From Planctomycetota bacterium (GTDB lineage: Bacteria; Planctomycetota; Planctomycetia; Gemmatales; HRBIN36), in NCBI GenBank assembly GCA_014584395.1, contig JACTMY010000013.1, forward strand, positions 62,001 to 126,000: a stretch of 64,000 nucleotides of DNA, written 5' to 3'. Of the stretch, positions 52,909 to 60,373 are shown in pieces; position 1 is the stretch's first letter, and each line of letters opens with the position of its first letter. Under the pieces are notes generated by a model that was given only the letters and a program-made list of their open reading frames with translations, was not told where the DNA came from and did not search any database. A program made the translations under genes and the position numbers.

Positions 52909-54993
52909 TCACGGCGCGCCTGGCGCTGCACCATTCGAAATCGGCGGCCCGATCTTGGGCAAAAGTTCCGGGGCCTTGGGCAGCTTTTCCGTCGCATCCA
53001 TCAGATGATCGACCGTTGCGGCTTGATCCGCGGGCACCGGCGGGACCATGATCTCATGAGGGGGTTCCGGTTCGAAAAAGGAGCGGCCATCCGGATCCGC
53101 CAATTTCAGCGACCGGGCGCGTTCGCGCAAATGTTCGCTGGCGCGGTTGATGGCGCACATCGGCAGCGGGCCGCTCGCAATGCTCACGTTGTTGAATTCC
53201 ATGATGGTGCCTTTTTGCCGCTCGAAATCGACCAGGGCCACGTTGTAATCCGCAATGGCGAAGTGCTCATCCCGCAATGCATCGGTGAAGTTTCGCTGAG
53301 CTTCGAGCAAATTGACGATCGTGGCATCGGTCAAACTCGCCTGGAAGCGTTTGAAAATGCTGTCCAGATTGACCGCGGCGGCCATGCGCCGGGAGCGCTG
53401 CACCATGATCAATTCATGAAATTGCACCAACTCCTGGTAGCTTCTCTGGAGATTGAAGCGCAGCTTTTCCTCTTGGTCGCGGAGGTAAGTGACGCGCTGG
53501 GCCAACTGCAATTGGGCGCGGGTGACTTGGGCATGGGCATCGCGATAGCCCAGCGGCACGCGCATGATCAGTCCCATGTTCCAGTTTTGAAACTGATTGC
53601 TGGTCAGGCTGCGAAAGGCGTTGATCTCTTCCGGTCCATCCAAGCGCGACCCCAAGCCGGTCACTTCATAGTTGCCAAACGCGCGCAGATCGGGCAGAAG
53701 ATTGTTCTGCAGCCGCAGCACTTGCAACTGGGCCGCTTGAATCTCCTGACGGGTGAGGACCAATTCGGGCCGCCGGGCCAAGGCCTCGGCAAACGCTGCG
53801 TTGAAATCGGGTCGAAACGGGGCCACGGTGGGCGAATCCATCGGAATCAGCCGGCTCCCGTCTTCCGGGGCCATGCCGAGCAGATAGCGCAGCCGGCGCT
53901 CCGCTTCCAGGACGCCCAGTCGGCTCGTGCCCGTGCCCAGGGCCGCGATGCGTTGGGCGCGGAAACTGTAAAACTGCTCTTCGATCTGAGCGAGTTCCTG
54001 CACGGCGACCTGTCCGGCGTCGAGTCGAGCCTTGTTGCGCATCCAGGCCGCGTGGCCTTGCCGCACGCCGATCTCGCGGCTGTATAAATCCCAGTAAGCG
54101 GCGTAGAGACCCCAATAGGCTTCCTCCACGGCGAACAGCAAATCCTGGACGCGCCGCTCGAACTCCATCTGTGCTTCATCCGCGAAAAGGCGGGTGAGCA
54201 GGATGCCCGGCACGCGGCCGCCCGTCGGCACGGGAAAGTTCAAGCGCGTGCTGCCGGGGTGGGCTTCCGTGAGTTGATTGATGCCGATGCCGAAGCCTTG
54301 CAACAGCGGCTGCTCGAAACCCAGTTGGACCGTTGGACGGTAAGCGGGATTCACGCGCGGATTGAGGTTCGAATATTCGTAATCCGTGGTGAACGTGATG
54401 TTCGCCATGCCGCCCGTGGGCAGCGGTTTGACCAATGCGGTCTGCACTTGGGAGATATCTTGATTGATCGCGGTGCGGCCAAAGCCGAAGAAGGAGTCGA
54501 GGGCCGTGCCGATGGGTCGATCCGTCTTGGACCACGTGGCGCTGGTTTGCCAGAAGGTGTCGAACTTGGCCAAGGACTGTTCGATGTCCACGGCCGCGAT
54601 GGCGGGGTCATAGGCAAACACGCGAATGCTGTCCGTGGCATTGCTGACGGATAAACCGCGATTGGGGCCGACCAGGCTGGAGCGGCGCCCCCCCGAACGA
54701 TCGAAGAATTCCCCGGTGCGCCCATTCTCCAGGGCTATCGCCAGGCACTCCGCCAGGCTGATGCGGCGCGGGTTGGCTTCAGGGTTGAGCACGGTCCGCA
54801 GGGGCGGCAGTTGATCCTTGATCGCCGTGCCATCCGGATGATCCTGCGTGTTCGCTTCGACGACCCCGCGCAGCGCTTGGCTCTTGTAATGCCGATAGTC
54901 CGCTTCAGTTTGAAAATGGTGTTGCTGGCAGCCGGCCGCGAGGACCCCGCACATGATGACGCTGGCGAACCATCCTTGAGGCATTCGCACCAT
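52909..54993 (-). CDS. TolC-family outer membrane efflux lipoprotein
   Basis: About 694 residues. The start at 54993 is supported by GGGAAGGG. The signal ends in a lipobox (VLAAGC), so the protein is probably lipid-anchored. Long helical repeats (VEEAYWGLYAAYWDLYSREI, VQELAQIEEQFYSFRAQRIA, LQVLRLQNNLLPDLRAFGNY) and AVNLDSIFKRFQASLTDATI, typical OEP repeats, follow. The C-terminal tail is Pro/Ala-rich. It would form a trimeric channel for efflux or type I secretion; no pump partner is adjacent. Confidence 0.85.
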   Translation of the reverse strand: MVRMPQGWFASVIMCGVLAAGCQQHHFQTEADYRHYKSQALRGVVEANTQDHPDGTAIKDQLPPLRTVLNPEANPRRISLAECLAIALENGRTGEFFDRSGGRRSSLVGPNRGLSVSNATDSIRVFAYDPAIAAVDIEQSLAKFDTFWQTSATWSKTDRPIGTALDSFFGFGRTAINQDISQVQTALVKPLPTGGMANITFTTDYEYSNLNPRVNPAYRPTVQLGFEQPLLQGFGIGINQLTEAHPGSTRLNFPVPTGGRVPGILLTRLFADEAQMEFERRVQDLLFAVEEAYWGLYAAYWDLYSREIGVRQGHAAWMRNKARLDAGQVAVQELAQIEEQFYSFRAQRIAALGTGTSRLGVLEAERRLRYLLGMAPEDGSRLIPMDSPTVAPFRPDFNAAFAEALARRPELVLTRQEIQAAQLQVLRLQNNLLPDLRAFGNYEVTGLGSRLDGPEEINAFRSLTSNQFQNWNMGLIMRVPLGYRDAHAQVTRAQLQLAQRVTYLRDQEEKLRFNLQRSYQELVQFHELIMVQRSRRMAAAVNLDSIFKRFQASLTDATIVNLLEAQRNFTDALRDEHFAIADYNVALVDFERQKGTIMEFNNVSIASGPLPMCAINRASEHLRERARSLKLADPDGRSFFEPEPPHEIMVPPVPADQAATVDHLMDATEKLPKAPELLPKIGPPISNGAAPGAP

Positions 54994-55418
54994 GTTTCCC
55001 TTCCCTTGGTCCGTGGCTGGTGGGTGTGGCTGTGCACCAGACCCGCCAACAACGCAGAGGATAGCCTCCCAAAGGATCCCGACGGAATCCTGGGCGCTCC
55101 CATGCTCTATCGGCAACTCTGTAAACGGATCACGATAAAATTTGCCGATTATTCCTCTTGGAGGGATTGAAAGGGTTCAATCTTGTGAAGGACGTGAATT
55201 CAGATAAGATTCGCTGAATCGAGTGCAATGACAAGTTGGGAATCTTCCCGGCAAAGGGATGGGAGGCCTAAAGCGCCAACCGTTCATGGGTCGGATAATT
55301 CAAACAAACATCGTTGCTTGAACCGTGCTCCCCTGGATGGGGCCATCTGGGATAAAAAAACAGCCTGGAGAGGCCCAGGCTGTTGGCTTTATTGATGTCG
55401 ACCGCTCTTGGACTCAGA
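54994..55418. other. Gene-free spacer between TolC-family gene and acidic HTH protein
   Basis: I see no gene. It holds the TolC leader and, near its right end, the terminator of the minus-strand gene that ends at 55419. Confidence 0.5.
55354..55382 (-). terminator. Intrinsic terminator of the acidic HTH/membrane protein gene
   Basis: On the minus strand an 8-bp perfect stem (CAGCCTGG/CCAGGCTG, with a 6-base loop) is followed by seven T. It lies 36 bases after the stop codon at 55419. Confidence 0.85.
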
Positions 55419-57131
55419 TCACTTGGTCATGTCCCGAATGAGGCTGTAAATCGGCCCGGTCATCATGCTCGGTTGATTGTAGCTATACATGCTCTTCATC
55501 ATTTCAAAGAGCAAGAAGCCAACGAACGGCATCAGCAGCACCGTCGGCAGGAGGGCCATGCTCCACCAGCCCCATTCGGCCGGTGCAGCCGCCATGGCCC
55601 CCGAGGGAACCACTTCGCTCTCATCTTCGACGGCTTCGTCCACGATCACATCGCCTTCATCGTCGAAGAGGGCCGCGGCGTCGCCCGTCGTCACGGCTTC
55701 GCCCACGTCTTCCTCGTCATCGATGACGATCACTTCGCTGTCCGTGTCGTCGATGACTTCGGAGCTGCTGTCGTCGTCCAGGGCCAATTCGAAATCGGAG
55801 GTCTCGGCTTCGATGGCCCCCGCGCCGACGCGCGCCGTTTTCGGCCCGGACTCGCCGGACAAATTCTCGTCTTCCAGCGTCAACTCGAAATCGCTGCTGG
55901 AGGTATCTCCCTCTGGCTCCAGGGAGAGATCAAATTCGCTGCTTTCCGATTTGCTGGAGGGAGACAGCTTGGCGGCGGGAGTGAATTCGCTCGAATCCAT
56001 GCTCAGTTCAAACGTGCCGCTGGATTCATCGGCCAGCACTTCGGGGCTGACGCGCTCCTTCTTGCGCCGCATGGTGCCGCCTTCTTCCGGCTGCAAGACG
56101 CCGCCCAGGTCCAACGCATCGCCCGAATCGGATCCCGTGCCCGTGTCCAATTCCATGTCGCTGGTCAGTTCCAACTCCAAGCTGGGCATCGAGGGCGAAC
56201 TCTCCAGTTCGAAGACGCTGTCGCCGGGCAAATTCGAGGTGGGCGTCAGCTCGAACTCGCTTGTGCCCGCCTTGGGCATTTTCTTGGAGGAAGGCGTCTT
56301 GGAGGTCGGCGGGGTGGGGCCAATGTCTTGCACCTCGGCGATTTGCGCTTCGATGTCGAATTGCTCAGTGGCCGCGGGAATTTTCCCCGATTTCGGCGGC
56401 GAAGGTGCATTCGGCGCCGGTGTTTTGGTGGATGAACCCGGCTTGGGAATGCGCCGCGACGAAGGCGGCGGAGGCGGCATCAACCCTGACAACTGCGGCG
56501 GCAAATCGAAATCAACCAAACGCACGCCGCTGTCCGGCAAGCGGCCGGAGAGGCCATCCAGGCGCACCTGGCTATCGCCGGTGCCGGGTGGTTCCTCTTG
56601 GCCGATGGGGACCACACTGTCATCGTCTTCGTCCTGGGTCCCGCCATGAATGGGCTTTTGCGAGGCGCTCGAGGCCGCCGTGGGGAAGACGAAGGAGGAC
56701 GACGCCGGCCCCAGCTCTTCCGGGCTGGGCAACAGTTCTAGATCGCTCCCTTGCGGTACGAGAATAATATCGCTGTCGCTGTCCTTGGTGCTCTTGGAGG
56801 AGCCTTTTTTCGCCTCTTCGGATTCAAAGATGTCCAGCTTGCTGTCGCCTTTCTTGATTTGCGCGGAGGTTAAGGGCACCATGTCATCCCCGTGGACGGC
56901 GCTGCCGCCCGCCTCGGCGGGGGCCACCTCGGCTTCGATCACCGGCGTTTCCTCCGCGCTCGGATCGCCGCGGCGCCGCGACATCTCCTCTATGTCTTGC
57001 ACGCGAAAGCGCCAACTGCCGCGATCCGCGAAGGCTCGAATCTCCCGACGCTGGGCCATTTGATTCAATTCTTGCGGCGATAATCCCAACATCTCCGCTG
57101 CTTGTTCTAGCGAGATAAAATCTTGAGCCAT
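55419..57131 (-). CDS. Helix-turn-helix protein with acidic repeats and C-terminal membrane segment
   Basis: 570 residues. Residues 5-52 are a MerR/excisionase-type helix-turn-helix (ISLEQAAEMLGLSPQELNQM, then RREIRAFADRGSWRFRVQDI). A very acidic, Ser-rich region (about residues 60-500) follows, with a recurring SxFEL/SDFELxLxD unit (SEFELTP, SVFELES, GTFELSMDS, SEFDLSLE, SDFELTLED, SDFELALDD). The C-terminal 60 residues contain one membrane segment (WWSMALLPTVLLMPFVGFLL). The layout is known in planctomycetes; function is unknown. It may be a membrane-tethered DNA-binding protein. Confidence 0.8.
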   Translation of the reverse strand: MAQDFISLEQAAEMLGLSPQELNQMAQRREIRAFADRGSWRFRVQDIEEMSRRRGDPSAEETPVIEAEVAPAEAGGSAVHGDDMVPLTSAQIKKGDSKLDIFESEEAKKGSSKSTKDSDSDIILVPQGSDLELLPSPEELGPASSSFVFPTAASSASQKPIHGGTQDEDDDSVVPIGQEEPPGTGDSQVRLDGLSGRLPDSGVRLVDFDLPPQLSGLMPPPPPSSRRIPKPGSSTKTPAPNAPSPPKSGKIPAATEQFDIEAQIAEVQDIGPTPPTSKTPSSKKMPKAGTSEFELTPTSNLPGDSVFELESSPSMPSLELELTSDMELDTGTGSDSGDALDLGGVLQPEEGGTMRRKKERVSPEVLADESSGTFELSMDSSEFTPAAKLSPSSKSESSEFDLSLEPEGDTSSSDFELTLEDENLSGESGPKTARVGAGAIEAETSDFELALDDDSSSEVIDDTDSEVIVIDDEEDVGEAVTTGDAAALFDDEGDVIVDEAVEDESEVVPSGAMAAAPAEWGWWSMALLPTVLLMPFVGFLLFEMMKSMYSYNQPSMMTGPIYSLIRDMTK

Positions 57132-57584
57132 AGCATGTCTCCTTGATCCCCATGGACAGGGGGCTCGACTGTCCGAAGGGAGTTAAGGCGCGAGATCGGC
57201 AGTCTACTTCTACCGATTGTAAAACACAGCCAATCGAATGCAAGTCGATCAGGATAACGGAAGCTGAATCCCGCCGCGTGATGGGCAGGCCGCGCCGATT
57301 ATGCTGATTCGCCGTTCTATTTCTTTGGCAAGGATCACGAATTCTACCCTGATTACCCCATCATAAATCTTTCCTGACACGTTTTGCAACATTTATTCGG
57401 CGGCGGCTTCGCAAACCAGGAGAATTCGACTCTTCCATTTTACCGCCAAGCTCGACGAAGATCGAACCGTTTCAAGGAACCGCTCGCTTCAGACTTTCTC
57501 GGCATTTTCTGGGGATTGCCCCGTCTCCAGGCCATCCGCTCTGGACTTGACCCCAAGTCATGACCTGCCTATAGTCCCGAGGCC
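57132..57584. other. Divergent intergenic region, promoter-bearing
   Basis: No coding frame has family support. It lies between two divergent genes, is AT-richer in its middle (about 57290-57410), and its right end holds a good promoter for the plus-strand gene. Confidence 0.5.
57547..57575 (+). promoter_or_regulatory. Candidate sigma70-type promoter, very close to the start codon
   Basis: TTGACC at 57547-57552 and TATAGT at 57570-57575 with a 17-base spacer. The ATG is at 57585, so transcription would begin only a few bases before it, implying a nearly leaderless mRNA. Confidence 0.45.
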
Positions 57585-59042
57585 ATGAATAACCATTTAC
57601 CTGTCTTGACATTAATCGGACTCTTGGGATTTTTCTTCCTGGACCATGCCAGAGCGGCCCAGGAAGATCGTGCCCCTGCGTCCCGCGAACCGCAAGTCCT
57701 GGTGCTTGCCAACGAGGCCACTCTCGTGGGGCAATTTAAACGCAGCGAGACGGGGGATTACATTCTGGACAGTCAACAAGGCAGTTCGGTCTTCAAAGCC
57801 AAGGACGTGCTGCGACTCTGCCCCACGCGCCGCGATGCCTACCACTATTTGAAAACCAGGGCGAACCTCCGCGATGCGGACGAACGGTTTCGCTTGGCGC
57901 GCTGGTGTTGGACGCAACAACTCATCGAAGAAACGATCGAGGAACTGGAGGCCACGCTGGGCTATCGTCCCCAACACCGCGAGGCCCAAGGTATGCTGCG
58001 TCTGGCCAAGCTGGCCTTGACTGAGAAAACCGCCAAAGCGACGGCCGCGGCGCCGCCGTCGTCGATGCCGCCGCCATCAGTGCCAATAAAGAACGAACTT
58101 CGAGCCAAGCCCGATCCATCGGCGGAAACGCCGACGACCGACCGCAAACCGCCAGCAACCCAAACGCCGGAACGGGCATGGTCCTTCGAGGATTGGCAAA
58201 AGGCATTCGCGGATGAAAACATCATGCATTTCACGCGGCACATCCAACCGATTGTCATCAACGGCTGCGGCACGGGGGCATGCCATGGCCGGGAGGAGGG
58301 CCAGCTCGCCTTTGCCTTGCGCCGACCCGCGGGCGGTTGGAACAGCTTCACGCCGGAGATCACGCGCCACAACCTCGGCCAAGTCTTGAAGCTCATCGAT
58401 CCGCTGGACTTTCAGCAAAGTCCGTTGCTGAAGAAAGCACTGGAGCCGCATGGCGGGGGACAGCGGGCGCCCTTGGGGTCCGTGGACCACGTGGCGTTTC
58501 GAACGATTCATGGATGGACGCAGCGCGTGAGTCCCTCCTCGGGCATCGCGGCCCAGCGACCATCACAGACGGCCGAGCCGCCCGTGACTTCCTCCACCAT
58601 CGGCCAAGCCGGGGGGTTCGCCTCCACGCAGGCGGGTGCTTCGCCTCGGCCTCGGGTGGCGGATTCAGGATCGATGCCATGGCGCGACGGCGCGCCCATC
58701 ACGGAGGAAGAGAAGAAGCAACAGATGCAGCAATTCCAGCCGCGCGGGCTCTTGGATCGGCTCACGGGGCGGCAGGAGACGTCGCCCGTTACCCCCAAGG
58801 GGCCCTCGGTGGCCGCGGGAACGCCTCCCATGTTGTTTCAAGGACAAGTGGTCAGCTCTTCGCCGACCCTCACGACGCCGTTGGCGGAAGAAGTGATCAC
58901 CGTCGATGCCAAACCAACAAGGCACGATGCTAAACCCACAATGAACGATGCCAAGGAGGCGCCCTCCGCGAAGAACCCGAACGATCATGATCCCTATGAC
59001 CCTGCTCCGTTCAACCGGCAATTTCATCCGCAGCGTTCCTGA
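57585..59042 (+). CDS. Secreted protein with a cytochrome-like CHG motif
   Basis: 485 residues. A signal peptide (VLTLIGLLGFFFLDHARA) is followed by a TPR-like helical region (DADERFRLARWCWTQQLIEE, ATLGYRPQHREAQGMLRLA) and, at about residues 210-320, FTRHIQPIVINGCGTGACHG. The pattern matches planctomycete cytochrome-c-like domains, but the Cys spacing is CxxxxCH rather than CxxCH, so covalent haem is doubtful. The C-terminal 170 residues are low-complexity (Pro, Ser, Thr). It may bind metal or haem in the periplasm; no enzyme domain is visible. Confidence 0.6.
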   Translation: MNNHLPVLTLIGLLGFFFLDHARAAQEDRAPASREPQVLVLANEATLVGQFKRSETGDYILDSQQGSSVFKAKDVLRLCPTRRDAYHYLKTRANLRDADERFRLARWCWTQQLIEETIEELEATLGYRPQHREAQGMLRLAKLALTEKTAKATAAAPPSSMPPPSVPIKNELRAKPDPSAETPTTDRKPPATQTPERAWSFEDWQKAFADENIMHFTRHIQPIVINGCGTGACHGREEGQLAFALRRPAGGWNSFTPEITRHNLGQVLKLIDPLDFQQSPLLKKALEPHGGGQRAPLGSVDHVAFRTIHGWTQRVSPSSGIAAQRPSQTAEPPVTSSTIGQAGGFASTQAGASPRPRVADSGSMPWRDGAPITEEEKKQQMQQFQPRGLLDRLTGRQETSPVTPKGPSVAAGTPPMLFQGQVVSSSPTLTTPLAEEVITVDAKPTRHDAKPTMNDAKEAPSAKNPNDHDPYDPAPFNRQFHPQRS

Positions 59043-59149
59043 CGGGGTCGGCGGGGCAAGCGGCCAGCGCAGGGCGGGGCGATCCGCTCGCTGAGCCAAC
59101 GAGGAAGGAAATCCATCCAAGAGGCCAAGTCAAGGAAAAGAGAACTTTC

Positions 59150-60319
59150 ATGGCGTTGCTGGAAGTGACCAAACTGGTGAAAGCGTATGGCCGCCGCACG
59201 GTCGTCAAGGACGTCAGCTTTGAAGTGGACGAGGGGGAAGTGGTGGGCTTGCTCGGCCCCAACGGCGCGGGCAAGACGACCAGCTTTCGCATGACCACGG
59301 GCATGGTGACGCCGCGTTCGGGCCGCGTCGTCTTCAACGGCCAGGACATCACGCACTGGCCGATGTTCCGCCGCGCGCAACTGGGGATGGGCTATCTGTC
59401 CCAGGAATCGAGCATCTTCCGCAAATTGACCGTCGAGGAAAACGTGCTGGCGGTGCTGGAAATCATTCCCAAGCTGCGCTCGCTGGGGCATCGACCCTCG
59501 GCCTCGATGCGGCATGAATTGACGCATCAAGTGTTGGAGCGGTTCAAGCTGACCCATGTGCGGAAGAACGTGGCCGCCACGCTCTCCGGCGGAGAAAAAC
59601 GCCGCCTGGAAATCGCGCGCTGCCTGGTCACGGAACCCCGGCTGATCCTGCTGGATGAGCCGTTCACGGGCATCGATCCCATCACGATCGAGGAGATTCA
59701 AAAAATCGTCCGCGACCTGCGCCACTCCGGCATCGGCATCCTGATCACGGACCACAATGTGCGCGAGACGCTGGAAATCACGGACCGCAGCTACGTCATC
59801 ACCAGCGGGCAAGTCGAGGCCCACGGCACCCCCGAAGAGATCGTCCGCAACCCGGTGGTGATCGCCAAGTATCTGGGACAGAGTTTCGCCGCCGATCATC
59901 AGCGGCCGTTCGCCCGCGAGGCAGCGGCACGGCCATTGGCGTACCACCCCGCGCAGCCGGCCGGGGCCAGCGAACCGCGCCCCGCCGATGGGCCCCGAAC
60001 GGAGCACCCGGCGGCGGCCTCGGAATCCCACGCCATGCAGCAAAGTTTGCTGCGCGAGCGCATCAGCCTGATGATCGACGCGCTCAAGACCGATCAGCGC
60101 GTCGAAGCCGAGAGGGACTTGCTGGTCATCGGCCCCTCGGCCATCCCGATGCTCATCGATGCGCTGGAGCGGCGCGATCTTGAAATTCGCCGCATGGCGT
60201 TTCACGTCTTGCAGCGCTTGGGAGAGGCCAGGGGCGAATTCGACCCATATGCTCCCGAGGCGCAGCGGCGGCATCAGATCGATCAGCTCCGCTCACAATT
60301 GCTGCGTCGTGCCGGGTGA
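59150..60319 (+). CDS. lptB: LptB-like ABC transporter ATPase with extra C-terminal helical domain
   Basis: 389 residues. Residues 1-245 match LptB: Walker A in LLGPNGAGKTTSFRMTTGMV, YLSQESSIFRKLTVEENV, ABC signature LSGGEKRRLEIARCL, Walker B LILLDEPFTGIDP and the switch His in ILITDHNVRETLEI. It would power LPS transport to the outer membrane as a dimer with LptF/G. A linker (Ala/Pro-rich, about 245-295) leads to a 90-residue helical domain (LMIDALKTDQRVEAERDLLV, IPMLIDALERRDLEIRRMAF) that looks HEAT-like. Usual LptB is about 240 residues, so this extension is unusual. Confidence 0.88.
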   Translation: MALLEVTKLVKAYGRRTVVKDVSFEVDEGEVVGLLGPNGAGKTTSFRMTTGMVTPRSGRVVFNGQDITHWPMFRRAQLGMGYLSQESSIFRKLTVEENVLAVLEIIPKLRSLGHRPSASMRHELTHQVLERFKLTHVRKNVAATLSGGEKRRLEIARCLVTEPRLILLDEPFTGIDPITIEEIQKIVRDLRHSGIGILITDHNVRETLEITDRSYVITSGQVEAHGTPEEIVRNPVVIAKYLGQSFAADHQRPFAREAAARPLAYHPAQPAGASEPRPADGPRTEHPAAASESHAMQQSLLRERISLMIDALKTDQRVEAERDLLVIGPSAIPMLIDALERRDLEIRRMAFHVLQRLGEARGEFDPYAPEAQRRHQIDQLRSQLLRRAG

Positions 60320-60373
60320 GCCAACATCCTCAAGAAGACGGGGTCGTGGTCCCATGGCCGGGATGGTGCGAAC

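Noticed and set aside
59024-60274. 416-residue minus-strand frame opposite the LptB-like gene
   Set aside because: The plus strand has Walker A, signature and Walker B motifs; the minus frame has none.
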